Origin: Arthrobacter cryoconiti
GTDB lineage: Bacteria; Actinomycetota; Actinomycetes; Actinomycetales; Micrococcaceae
Assembly: GCF_020905375.1 (NCBI RefSeq)
Contig: NZ_JAJJBU010000003.1
Location: 124,001-188,000 of the forward strand
Reading direction: 5' to 3'
Length of the DNA: 64,000 nucleotides
The notes under the pieces: model-generated
Databases searched by the model: none
What the model saw: only the letters and a program-made list of their open reading frames with translations
What the model was told of the DNA's origin: nothing
Made by a program: the position numbers and the translations under genes
Shown here: positions 8,852-16,956 of the stretch, piece by piece
Layout: every line of letters begins with the position of its first letter
Numbering within the stretch: position 1 is the stretch's first letter

Positions 8852-9586
8852 TTACTTCGCGTTTTCTGGCTTGCGGCGAGCCGAGATAACAAGACCCAGC
8901 GCGATTCCACCCAGCAGGAGTCCTGCCGCACCAAGGGCGATACCCCAGACACTGAGTGCGGAGACGTCACTGCTGGCAGCTGTAGTAGAACTGGCCGCAC
9001 TCGGTGCTGCGGCAGCAGTTTGGGAGGCCGGCTCGTCTTTAGTTGTCGTGACAAAGGATGGCGCCGGGTGCTTTGGCTCCTCCTGGCCCGCTACGCTCTT
9101 TTGGTCCCAGTTGGCAACTGTCCCATCCGTATACGTTTGGGCAGTTGGGAGGGTGACCGTAGTCCCGCTGGCGGGCAGCTTTCCTAATGACAAAGAAAAC
9201 GTTTGGTACTGGTTCGCTCCGATTTCATGCGCCGCGTCGGCGATCCACTCCACAGAAGTGGCGGCCTTCGTCACCGTACTGCCACCAACCGTGACGGGCT
9301 TAGGCAATTCAGAGGTGATCACAGTGGCAGTCCAACCATCCAATGGCTTGACGGAAACCGACGTGAAAGGTTCGTCGGTCGGCAGTGTGACAGTGATTTT
9401 GCTGGTCTTTGCGGTGGGTGATTCATTAGGAACATTAAAGGTTACGTGGGTATAACCGCCGGCTGTGGTGGCATCCGGAACGGCCTTCACGTGTGCGGAC
9501 GCTGATGCGGCTCCTGCAGCAAGGAAGGCAACGGCTAGGACCCCGGTTGTTACGGTCTTAAAGGTGCGGCGTGATGAAGTTTTCAT
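8852..9586 (-). CDS. ycnI: YcnI-family (DUF1775) copper-binding protein
   Basis: 244 residues. The signal peptide is cleaved after ...ASASA (residue 31), leaving His32 as the first mature residue. This fits the N-terminal His copper site described for YcnI. The DUF1775 beta-sandwich spans about 32-170 (VTFNVPNESPTAKTSKITV; TSVEWIADAAHEIGANQ), then a Ser/Ala-rich linker, a C-terminal membrane helix at about 210-232 and a basic tail. RBS AAAGG lies close upstream. Pairing with copC is a common actinobacterial and Bacillus (ycnJ-ycnI) arrangement for copper acquisition or storage at the cell surface. Confidence 0.88.
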   Translation of the reverse strand: MKTSSRRTFKTVTTGVLAVAFLAAGAASASAHVKAVPDATTAGGYTHVTFNVPNESPTAKTSKITVTLPTDEPFTSVSVKPLDGWTATVITSELPKPVTVGGSTVTKAATSVEWIADAAHEIGANQYQTFSLSLGKLPASGTTVTLPTAQTYTDGTVANWDQKSVAGQEEPKHPAPSFVTTTKDEPASQTAAAAPSAASSTTAASSDVSALSVWGIALGAAGLLLGGIALGLVISARRKPENAK

Positions 9587-9820
9587 GGTGGCCTTTCAGA
9601 GGCAATCTGTCGAGAAAAGTATGGGTGCACCAGCCCGGCCTGTGTAAACGGACTGCTGCCGACCCGAAAAAATGAGTGGGTGCCAGCACAGCCTGAAGGC
9701 TGGCCGGTGGCAAAAAAGTGGCATACGGGTGGGATAAAGCTGCACGAGTAGACGCCCGCGAGCAAAGTTGGTGCTCCAGAAGTCACATGGTTTCGAGAAG
9801 TCTTACGCTCTCGAGATGTT

Positions 9821-10447
9821 CTACAGCGCAGCGGCGAGTAGCGGAGGCCCTCGGTGATGCCGCACGGGCAAAGGAATGTCCAGGCCGATTCTCATGGGAA
9901 GCCAGAGCGTGGGTGCCGCGTAAATGCGGGACGGTGCGGCAATGGGGACAATGACCAGTCCCACAATGGCAGTAATCTGCAAGCGCAATGCATCAATTAA
10001 CTTCATGGTGCTGGCTTCGCCGTGGCGCAAAAAGATGATGGTCAAGACGGCAGCCGCTGCGTGGCTGACCCACATTAAAGCGCTGAGGCCCGTTCCGTGA
10101 CCAAGCGCAACTTGCTCCGACAGGCCAGGGAGGAGGCCCATGTTCATCCCACAATGGTCCCCGGAGGCAATAACCGACGCCGGCATCGACATGGGCTGAC
10201 CTGGGGAAGGACTAAACAATAGATGGAAGAGTCCCTGGCTCAGCACGACGGCGGCCACAAGGTTTTTGCGGGACAACACCCGTCCGGCGAGTGCCACACA
10301 AACAACTGCTGAGATGGACAAGGAGAGCAGGAGTAGCAGTGGATGCGGGGCGGCGCCGCCACCCATTACGTGGGAAAGAGCTGCGACAAAGGTGGCGAAT
10401 GCAGCCGCGGTCCAACCGCGGGCAAGGCGCACTCCCCCCTTAGTCAT
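9821..10447 (-). CDS. Membrane protein of the copper unit, function unknown
   Basis: 208 residues with about four to five hydrophobic segments (about 12-30, 36-55, 62-80, 118-138, 150-170). The loop between them carries possible metal ligands: PGQPMSMPASV and DHCGMNMG, with further His residues (SHVMGG, GHGTG). The C-terminus is basic and amphipathic. It is the first gene of the minus-strand unit that continues with ycnI and copC, with a 234-bp spacer. Similar unnamed proteins accompany ycnI/copC in actinobacteria (from memory, not searched). A copper-related membrane role is inferred from context and ligand-like residues only. Confidence 0.55.
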   Translation of the reverse strand: MTKGGVRLARGWTAAAFATFVAALSHVMGGGAAPHPLLLLLSLSISAVVCVALAGRVLSRKNLVAAVVLSQGLFHLLFSPSPGQPMSMPASVIASGDHCGMNMGLLPGLSEQVALGHGTGLSALMWVSHAAAAVLTIIFLRHGEASTMKLIDALRLQITAIVGLVIVPIAAPSRIYAAPTLWLPMRIGLDIPLPVRHHRGPPLLAAAL

Positions 10448-10633
10448 GCTCTCTCCTTACTCCACGCCTTTTGGCACACGTCATTAGTTTCACCATCATA
10501 ATCGTTCTACGCAGTGTCGAAAAACGGTGTGCTGGTCGTCCGCCGAAAGAGCCTCTACTTGCGCTCGATCGCTCGCGGCCTATCGCCGATGCCACGCGCA
10601 AAGCTAATCCCACAAGCTAATCCCACAAGCGAT

Positions 10634-11038
10634 TTAGGCTAGGGGCACCAGCCATTCCACAATGACATAAACGACGGCGGCAATCGAGAACACCCACGTG
10701 ATGATGGCAGCAATCCACAGTCCGCGGCGTCGAGTGGTGAGCGCCAATCCTGTAAACAGTGGCGCTGCTGCCATGGAGGCCACGGCAATCATGCCGAATA
10801 GCCCAGCTATTACGGAGCTCGCAGTGGCGGGATCATCGGTGCTGCCGGTGATGAGTATGTAGGAGATCAGGGCGAGGAGTGCGGCGGGGTAAACCAGGAG
10901 AATCCAGCCGATTCCGGTGATCCCTACCGCCCAAAACCGGGAGCGTGCCGGTTTGGCCGGCGTCGTCCGTGAAGTGGTGGCCGAGGAAACGGACAAGGGG
11001 AGGCGTTGGGACGGGATGGAATGGTGACGGCGGCTCAT
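10634..11038 (-). CDS. Small membrane protein, unknown
   Basis: 134 residues. A basic, Ser/Thr-rich N-terminal 35 residues are followed by three hydrophobic segments (about 36-60, 75-98, 107-131). Not recognised. The start codon is 4 bp after the stop of the 120-residue gene upstream (11043-11405), so the two very likely form one transcript. The upstream protein has a similar size and topology, suggesting paired small membrane subunits. No motif for enzymatic or transport function was seen. Confidence 0.55.
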   Translation of the reverse strand: MSRRHHSIPSQRLPLSVSSATTSRTTPAKPARSRFWAVGITGIGWILLVYPAALLALISYILITGSTDDPATASSVIAGLFGMIAVASMAAAPLFTGLALTTRRRGLWIAAIITWVFSIAAVVYVIVEWLVPLA

Positions 11039-11042
11039 GGGT

Positions 11043-11405
11043 TTAGCTATTCAACAACCAACGGAACACGAGGTAAAGGATCACGCCAACCGTGGGTATC
11101 CCCGTCCATAACGCAGCCTTCCACAGGGCGCGTTCGCGGTAAATCACTGCCTGGCCCATCATGTGTGGCGTGATGACCATGCAAAACATGAGAAGTACGC
11201 CGAGGATGATCAACACGACCTTGCTAATCGTGGCAAGGCTGGTGGACGGATTCGTGACGGCAGCAAAAATGATCAGTGCCATCCCACACATGGGCACGAT
11301 CACAACGATCCAAGCGAGCAAAGACACCAACGTGCCCGTCATTTGGGAGCGCTGGGGTCGCAGTGGATCGCTCCTGACGTCAGGGGTGATGCTTGGATCT
11401 GTCAT
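11043..11405 (-). CDS. Small membrane protein, unknown
   Basis: 120 residues with about three to four hydrophobic segments (about 24-48, 58-80, 98-118) after a short polar N-terminus. Not recognised. It is the first gene of a two-gene unit with 10634-11038 and points away from moaA across a 180-bp spacer. Codon use looks like that of its neighbours. No function proposed. Confidence 0.55.
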   Translation of the reverse strand: MTDPSITPDVRSDPLRPQRSQMTGTLVSLLAWIVVIVPMCGMALIIFAAVTNPSTSLATISKVVLIILGVLLMFCMVITPHMMGQAVIYRERALWKAALWTGIPTVGVILYLVFRWLLNS

Positions 11406-11585
11406 AGGTCTATTTCTACCAGCTAAGGCTATGACACGGTAACGTGCCCCACATTGCTTACCCGACCCGGCGGTTCCCCGGGCTTAACCGTCACGGCGCG
11501 CGCAACCCGCCTCGACGCCGTCGTCCGTCAGGGCCTACGCTGGAGGGTAAGGGTCGGTTATCTCCAGCCCAGCAAAGAGGCCTAA

Positions 11586-12632
11586 ATGACATCTGAATCA
11601 CCTCTCATGGTGGACACGCTCAACCGCCCGCTGCGGGACCTGCGGATTTCAGTGACGGATCGGTGCAATTTCCGCTGCGTTTACTGCATGCCGAAGGAAG
11701 TTTTTGGCCGCGACTTTGTCTTCATGCCGAAGGAAGAACTGCTCAGTTTTGAGGAGATAACCCGGCTGGCCCGCATTGCCATGGATCATGGTGTGCGCAA
11801 GATCCGGCTCACCGGTGGGGAACCCCTGCTGCGCAAGGGCGTTGAAGACTTGGTGAGCATGCTTGCCGCCCTGCGCACGCCGGAAAATGAACCGCCTGAC
11901 ATTGCAATGACTACCAACGGCACCGCCTTGGCGCAAAAAGCACACATACTCAAAGCTGCCGGGCTGGACCGCGTGACAGTGTCCTTGGATTCCATGGACG
12001 ACGCCGTCTTCCAGTCAATGAACGACGTCGCCTATCCCGTGGCAAAAGTGTTGCAGGCGGTAGATGCGGCTCAAGAGGCCGGGCTGGGGCCTGTCAAAAT
12101 CAACATGGTGCTCAAGCGCGGGTTCAATGATCACAGCATCGTGGACATGGCCCGGCATTTCCGTGGAACCGGGTTGATCCTGCGTTTCATCGAGTACATG
12201 GACGTGGGCCATTCCAACGGTTGGAAGATGGATCAGGTGGTGCCCTCGTCTGAGGTCATTGCCCGGTTGAATGAGGTATTTCCGCTAGAAGCCGTGGGCG
12301 CCAACTATGGCGGAGAGACGGCTAAACGGTGGCGTTATAAGGATGGGTCTGGAGAAATCGGTGTGATTTCCAGTGTCACTCAGGCATTTTGCCGTGGCTG
12401 TACCCGTGCGCGCCTTTCCGCTGACGGAAAACTGTACACATGCCTTTTCGCAACCCGGGGGACGGACCTGCGGGAACTGTTGCGCGGCGGAGCGGACGAC
12501 GCTGAAATGACAAAGGCGTTGCAAGTTCTCTGGGGTGCACGGGCGGATCGGTACTCTGAGCTTCGCAGCGCCGCGACACCCGAATTGTCCAATCCCAAGG
12601 ACCGGATCGAGATGAATTACATCGGTGGATAA
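11586..12632 (+). CDS. moaA: GTP 3',8-cyclase (molybdenum cofactor synthesis)
   Basis: 348-residue radical SAM enzyme that, with MoaC, converts GTP to cyclic pyranopterin monophosphate. The N-terminal cluster motif is CNFRCVYC (residues about 27-34). [10 protein letters not shown] and TTNGTALA follow, and the C-terminal second cluster is [11 protein letters not shown]...YTCLFA. The protein ends in the required Gly-Gly (YIGG), which in known MoaA enters the active site. ATG start with AGAGG about 7 bases upstream. No other moa or moe genes are adjacent, so the rest of the pathway must lie elsewhere. Confidence 0.94.
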   Translation: MTSESPLMVDTLNRPLRDLRISVTDRCNFRCVYCMPKEVFGRDFVFMPKEELLSFEEITRLARIAMDHGVRKIRLTGGEPLLRKGVEDLVSMLAALRTPENEPPDIAMTTNGTALAQKAHILKAAGLDRVTVSLDSMDDAVFQSMNDVAYPVAKVLQAVDAAQEAGLGPVKINMVLKRGFNDHSIVDMARHFRGTGLILRFIEYMDVGHSNGWKMDQVVPSSEVIARLNEVFPLEAVGANYGGETAKRWRYKDGSGEIGVISSVTQAFCRGCTRARLSADGKLYTCLFATRGTDLRELLRGGADDAEMTKALQVLWGARADRYSELRSAATPELSNPKDRIEMNYIGG

Positions 12633-13348
12633 GGGTTCGTGGTGACAACCCCTGTGCTGGAGCGTGGCCTGCGCCGACGGTTCGCGCTGGCTCAGCATGA
12701 TGGCTCGGCTGGGTGCTCTGTGACATGCGCCAGTTGCCGCGCAGCTTAATTTAGAAACGTGCGACGACGACGGGGCGAGCGTGCGCCGGACCCTCGCCAC
12801 AGTTTCGGGCCCCGTCGCGCTGGTGGGTTGGACTTGCGGTGGTTGGTGCGGCAGCCAAGGGTGTTTCGTAGGTCAAGGCTCTGCCCTGGGTTGCAGCATC
12901 TACGCCCGCTGAGTGAACTGGCTAGACGTCATCCGGGGAGTCTGATCCGCGAACATATTGTGGCGGCCGGGGACTACGCATATCTAGATCGCTATCACTT
13001 TGGCGAAGTGATGGCGGGGGAGTTGTCTGTTACGAGTGCCGCCCTTGGGGACGGCGTGCAAAAACCAACCCGGAATGGTCTGGATCGCGTGCCCGTGGGC
13101 AGCCGGCCTGGCTTGATCTGCCATCGCGCTACCTCTTGACCACACAGGATATGGCTTTCGCATTCGGACGTGGTTCTTGCTAGCGCGGAACCGGGGCCCA
13201 GTTTTGCGCCAGGTGCACTATGCGCCAAACTCCCCGTGAGTTGAGCGCCCACGCAAAGTCACCGCTTCAGATTTGTGTTCTGCGCCCTCCTTATTAATGG
13301 CCCGTCCTGCTGAAAGCAGACGTCGTAAACTGGGTCTACGAGGTGGTG
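12633..13348. other. Gene-poor stretch with possible decayed sequence
   Basis: About 715 bases without a convincing gene. One 126-codon plus-strand frame (12759-13139) lacks a clear RBS and has an Arg-heavy composition. Short pieces in two other frames look membrane-like but are broken by stops, so this could be a decayed gene. A palindromic repeat shared with 42441-42508 lies at 13183-13249. Confidence 0.4.
13183..13249. repeat. Palindromic repeat family L, copy 1
   Basis: Shares the layout and much of the sequence of 42441-42508: GCGCGGAAC...AGTTTTGCGCC, then AGGTGCACTATGCGCCAAACTC, then GTTGAGCGCC. Two adjacent hairpins are joined by a near-constant core (GGT-ACTATGCGC). Arms are more degenerate than in the second copy. 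Confidence 0.6.
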
Positions 13349-13684
13349 ATGCAAATGAAGCGAGTCTTGTTGGTCAGCGCATGCTTGATCTTGCTAACCG
13401 GTGTGGCCGCATACTCTTTCATGGATCCGAATGGCATGCGCACAGTGGTTGCCGGCGTCGTCACCGTCTTCGTAATGGCCGTAGTTTTCGGCATCGCCGT
13501 CAGATTCGCGAAGTCCAAGCTCGGAAACAGGGTGCGTTCTGCGTTGTCACCGCTCGTCGGAGCCGCAGAGACCTATCAGTCAATGCTGTTAGGGCAGCCA
13601 ACCATGACAGAGACTATTCATGACGCAATCCGTCGGGGGGCCCTAGATATTTACCCTGAAGATCACTGCGCCGATGATTCTTAA
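13349..13684 (+). CDS. Small membrane protein, unknown
   Basis: About 111 residues. Two adjacent hydrophobic segments (about 4-22 and 30-52) are followed by a basic stretch (RFAKSKLGNRVRSAL) and an acidic C-terminal tail. The ATG at 13349 is preferred; GTG codons at 13343 and 13346 and an ATG at 13355 are alternatives, with ACGAGG as the likely RBS. Not recognised. It is flanked on both sides by gene-poor DNA. Confidence 0.45.
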   Translation: MQMKRVLLVSACLILLTGVAAYSFMDPNGMRTVVAGVVTVFVMAVVFGIAVRFAKSKLGNRVRSALSPLVGAAETYQSMLLGQPTMTETIHDAIRRGALDIYPEDHCADDS

Positions 13685-13911
13685 GTGCCGCAATTGATTA
13701 TTAAGTACTCAAACTCTTGAATGCGCAAACGAAGCATTGGAACTATTTACAGCGAAGAACTCACAGATGCGCGGATGAACATCAGATGAACCCGCGGAGG
13801 TGAATGAGTGACACGTCACTCTTGGGGTGGTGCACATCCGCTAGATTTAGGCGGTTTGCTCCAGCTAGTGGAGGAATAGAAGTCAAAGAGTGACGCACCT
13901 CTCAATACGTA

Positions 13912-13940
13912 GTGGCATTCAGCAAAGAGATATGTATACT
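13912..13940 (+). promoter_or_regulatory. Candidate cspA promoter
   Basis: A -10 box TATACT at 13935-13940 with a weak -35 GTGGCA at 13912-13917, 17 bp apart. Transcription would begin near 13947 and give a long untranslated leader, as is usual for cold-shock genes. Confidence 0.4.
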
Positions 13941-13975
13941 TGGACGTAGTTGTAGTGTTGCGTTTTTTGTAGTTG

Positions 13976-14007
13976 AAGCGACGCCATCCTTCGGGACGAC
14001 GTCGCTT
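13976..14007 (+). promoter_or_regulatory. Structured cspA leader hairpin
   Basis: Arms AAGCGACG (13976-13983) and CGTCGCTT (14000-14007), capped by an inner TCC-TTCG-GGA stem-loop and followed by TTTC. A second hairpin GCCCG-AAGGT-CGGGC at 14043-14057 lies 17 bases before the RBS. The first resembles a terminator. Together they could form a temperature- or protein-controlled leader. Confidence 0.4.
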
Positions 14008-14089
14008 TTCTGGAGAAGCGGACTTACACCGTAAAACAGGAGGCCCGAAGGTCGGGCGGAATCTCCAACTTCAGAAGGAAATAGAAATA

Positions 14090-14293
14090 ATGGCAACAGG
14101 TACCGTCAAGTGGTTCAACGCTGAAAAGGGCTTCGGCTTCATCTCCCCCGATGACCAGTCCCAGGATGTGTTCGCACACTACTCCGCAATCAACTCTTCG
14201 GGCTACCGTTCCCTCGAAGAGAACCAGAAGGTTTCCTTCGACGTCGAGCAGGGCCCCAAGGGTCCTCAGGCAGTCAATATCCAGGCCATCTAA
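14090..14293 (+). CDS. cspA: Cold-shock protein CspA family
   Basis: 67-residue single cold-shock domain that binds single-stranded RNA/DNA and melts mRNA structure. Motifs RNP1 KGFGFI and RNP2 VFAHYSAI are present, with the starting [14 protein letters not shown] typical of actinobacterial CspA. ATG start with AAGGAAA 8 bases upstream; the upstream in-frame extension is leader, not protein. It is preceded by a long structured leader and followed by a strong terminator, so it is monocistronic. Confidence 0.95.
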   Translation: MATGTVKWFNAEKGFGFISPDDQSQDVFAHYSAINSSGYRSLEENQKVSFDVEQGPKGPQAVNIQAI

Positions 14294-14349
14294 TTTCTAA
14301 AGAAACCGCGCGGGTAACCGTGCACATTCTTTAGTCCACAGGGCTGGAG

Positions 14350-14388
14350 CAGATAGGGTCCGGGTTTTCCCGGGCCCTATCTGTCGTT
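14350..14388 (+). terminator. cspA terminator
   Basis: 15-bp stem (14350-14364 with 14369-14383, one G-U pair) with a TTTT loop, followed by TCGTTT. Confidence 0.75.
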
Positions 14389-14549
14389 TAAGTCAGTCGT
14401 TATTCTCGCCCCGGCATCCGCCTTCCTCGCCTCCAGTGTAGGGACACTCCTGTCCACACATTCTTGCGGCTAACCCCGTAACCCCTTGCCCCGGTCTGCG
14501 TCACGCCTTCACGAGGGCGCACCCAGGTCTGCGCCAACTGGCGGAAGGC

Positions 14550-15908
14550 ATGATCTTCGGCGCTTCGAGCCTTCCGGCAGCTCTGGGTATGGCACGATGG
14601 AAGACGATGAATACGAAAGTGGCCCGCAGCCAACGCGACGGATTGCCAATGCCGCTGGGGCTCCAGGGCGCACTGGAATCTGCCCAAGTCATTCTCATCT
14701 CAGCCTTGGCAGTGATTATTCCCTTAGCAGGAGTGTGGTTTTCCGGCGGTTTTGCGGAAAAGGACTTGTCAGTCACTGCCCGCCTCGCTGGACAGATATG
14801 GCTTGCCATCCACGGTGTTCCCCTCGATCTCACCTTCGCCTCAGGTCCCAGCTCGGCATCCGTGATGACGGGCGTGTATGCCTTGCTGCCTCTTGGTTTG
14901 GCGCTCATACCGTTTCTTTTGTCTTGGCGGGCTGGACGGCGCCTGGCCAGGGCTTCCTATACCGATCAACTCTGGCAGCCCCTCGTCGGAGCTTTGGTGG
15001 TGTACTCGGCTGCCGGGTTAGCCACAGGATTCATCTGCAGCATCCCCGGTGAAGTCGTAGCCCCCCTTATGGCCAGTATGTTGATCCCGCTCATTCCAGC
15101 AGGTCTGGGCTTAGTCATAGGTGCACGGCTGGAAGCCGGCTCTTGGGGGCGTCTCATTGGTGTTAACGCGGCGGACTGGATCGCAAAGACTAGCCAAGAT
15201 CAACGCTGGACGGGTTCTTACGTGTGGAGCGTGGTTCGATCTGGATTTGTTGCACTGGCGACGGCATTTGCGTTGGCCTGCGGCTTACTGGCAGTTAATA
15301 TCGCAGTGCGGTGGGCGGACATCGTTGGCGTGTATCAGTCACTGCGGCCCGGCGCACTCGGTGGTACCGGGCTCACGCTGGCACAGTTGGGCTTCATGCC
15401 GAATCTGGCAGCCTGGTCCCTGGCGTGGTCCACTGGAGCGGGGTTCTCCTTGGGAGTGGGCTCCGCCGTCACGCCGATGGCGACTGCCGTAGCCCCCGTT
15501 CCACCCATTCCACTGCTTGCTGCTCTCCCTGCTGGAAATTTGAACTGGGGATTTGCGGCACTCTTGATCCCAGTACTCGGCGGCATGCTGGGCGGTTGGT
15601 TCTTTGTTCGTGCTGGAGAAAATCACTTTGACGAGTGGCTGTCGCGGAAAGTGAGTCCTCGCTGGCTTTCGCTGCCCGCCTCTTCACTCTTTTTGGGCGT
15701 CGTCATCGCGGCTGTCGCAGCGATCCTAGCGTTCGTGCTTTTCTGGCTTTCTAGTGGATCCCTGGGTCTTGGCCGGCTCACAGAGATTGGGCCAGAGCCA
15801 CTGCTAGCATCATTGTGGCTCGGTGCGGAGGTGGGGATCGGTGTTGTTATTGGATCCTTGCTGGCGCCTTGGATAGAACAAGAACGGCGCTCCACTTCCT
15901 CGACCTGA
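14550..15908 (+). CDS. PerM-like (DUF6350) polytopic membrane protein
   Basis: Up to 452 residues with about nine to ten hydrophobic segments. The gene directly precedes purN, as the DUF6350/PerM gene (Rv0955) does in Mycobacterium tuberculosis (perM-purN-purH). PerM is linked there to cell division and persistence. Gly/Ala/Pro-rich membrane segments and AALLIPVLGGMLGGWFFV near the C-terminus fit that family. Start uncertain: ATG 14550 has GAAGG only one base away, while ATG 14589 and 14607 are in-frame alternatives. The assignment rests on synteny and topology. Confidence 0.65.
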   Translation: MIFGASSLPAALGMARWKTMNTKVARSQRDGLPMPLGLQGALESAQVILISALAVIIPLAGVWFSGGFAEKDLSVTARLAGQIWLAIHGVPLDLTFASGPSSASVMTGVYALLPLGLALIPFLLSWRAGRRLARASYTDQLWQPLVGALVVYSAAGLATGFICSIPGEVVAPLMASMLIPLIPAGLGLVIGARLEAGSWGRLIGVNAADWIAKTSQDQRWTGSYVWSVVRSGFVALATAFALACGLLAVNIAVRWADIVGVYQSLRPGALGGTGLTLAQLGFMPNLAAWSLAWSTGAGFSLGVGSAVTPMATAVAPVPPIPLLAALPAGNLNWGFAALLIPVLGGMLGGWFFVRAGENHFDEWLSRKVSPRWLSLPASSLFLGVVIAAVAAILAFVLFWLSSGSLGLGRLTEIGPEPLLASLWLGAEVGIGVVIGSLLAPWIEQERRSTSST

Positions 15909-15952
15909 AACAGGGAGTATTAGATTGCCTTCTTTATGGATAAAATCATCCA

Positions 15953-16516
15953 ATGCGCATCGTTGTTTTAGTTTCTGGGACCGGGTCCAATTTGCAGGCA
16001 GTGATCGACGCCGTTGTCTCCGGGGGCTTGCCCGTAGAGATTGTGGCGGTGGGGGCGGATCGGGCAGGCACTTTTGGCGTTGAGCGCTCCGCCGCGGCAG
16101 GCCTTGAGACCTTCGTGGTGGATTTCAAGAAATATGCCTCGCGCGCCGATTGGGACGACGCACTCTTGGAGAGGGTGGCAGGGTACAAGCCCGACTACGT
16201 AGTTTCCAGTGGCTTCATGCGCATTGTGGCGGCGTCATTCATCGATGCCTTTGACGGTCGCTATATCAACACTCATCCTGCCTTGTTGCCGTCTTTCCCG
16301 GGTGCCCACGGAGTTCGTGATGCTCTGAACTATGGGGTCAAAGTGACTGGATGCACGGTTCACTTCGCGGACGCCGGCGTGGATACAGGACCCATTATTG
16401 ATCAAACGGCTGTGCGCGTTCTGGCCCAGGACACGCAAGAATCCCTCCATGAGCGCATCAAGGTGGCCGAACGCGAACTACTCATCAAAGTTCTAGGGGA
16501 CTTGGCCCGGCTCTAA
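15953..16516 (+). CDS. purN: Phosphoribosylglycinamide formyltransferase
   Basis: 187 residues. It transfers the formyl group of 10-formyl-THF to GAR in purine synthesis. VSGTGSNLQAVID is the GAR-phosphate loop, and FMRIVAASFIDAFDGRYINTHPALLPSFPG contains the catalytic Asn-His pair (INTHPALLPS). HFADAGVDTGPII supplies the conserved Asp. Start ATG 15953 lacks a strong RBS. In related actinobacteria purH follows directly; here it lies about 7.8 kb away, beyond a MurNAc-recycling gene set. Confidence 0.94.
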   Translation: MRIVVLVSGTGSNLQAVIDAVVSGGLPVEIVAVGADRAGTFGVERSAAAGLETFVVDFKKYASRADWDDALLERVAGYKPDYVVSSGFMRIVAASFIDAFDGRYINTHPALLPSFPGAHGVRDALNYGVKVTGCTVHFADAGVDTGPIIDQTAVRVLAQDTQESLHERIKVAERELLIKVLGDLARL

Positions 16517-16571
16517 ATATCAAGATTCCTGCGCCGCGATGTTGACAGTGGAGCGCAGCGCAGGCGAAAAG

Positions 16572-16874
16572 TTACTTGCGTTTACGTCCGCAAGCCAAAG
16601 AAATGATGGCCACGGCACCTGTGAGTGAAAATACGGCTGGCCAAGCACCGATCTTCTTGGCTAACGGGTGGGAGATGCCGAAGGCCAACAAGTACGTAGT
16701 AGTCAGTGCTGTGGCAGTGCATGCGCCCCGGTTCTTCTTCCAGCCAAAGAATGCGGCAGCGCCAGCCGCAGCTAATACGGCACCTCCCAGAGGACGGTTT
16801 TTGGTGGCTTGGGCGGTCTTGAATCCGCCAATGAGACCGGTGGTTGAGTAAACGGTGGGAAGCAGCGCGCTCAT
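16572..16874 (-). CDS. Small membrane protein, unknown
   Basis: 100 residues with about three hydrophobic segments (about 26-45, 52-70, 76-93) and a basic C-terminal GRKRK. Not recognised. It converges on purN with 55 bp between the stops and lies downstream of the MFS gene on the same strand, with an 82-bp spacer. AAGGAG lies 6 bases before the ATG, so translation is well supported. Confidence 0.55.
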   Translation of the reverse strand: MSALLPTVYSTTGLIGGFKTAQATKNRPLGGAVLAAAGAAAFFGWKKNRGACTATALTTTYLLAFGISHPLAKKIGAWPAVFSLTGAVAIISLACGRKRK

Positions 16875-16956
16875 GGAAACTCCTTGAAAATGGTCGTTGT
16901 GACTTCCAATCAGCTTAACCAGCCAAGATGGGCGGTAACTGGGAAGCGTGCTGGGC

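Larger units (their letters stand above)
13685..14089. other. Intergenic stretch and long cspA leader
   Basis: About 400 bases without a gene. It holds a near-perfect palindrome GAGTGAC-AC-GTCACTC at 13806-13821, a half-copy AGAGTGACG at about 13887, a candidate cspA promoter, and a leader of about 140 nt with two hairpins. Confidence 0.5.

Noticed and set aside
11406-11585. Molybdenum-cofactor riboswitch before moaA
   Set aside because: The leader is short and no pattern resembling the Moco RNA motif could be recognised.
12759-13139. 126-codon plus-strand gene
   Set aside because: Arg-heavy start, no RBS and no recognisable domain. Kept only as part of the gene-poor stretch.
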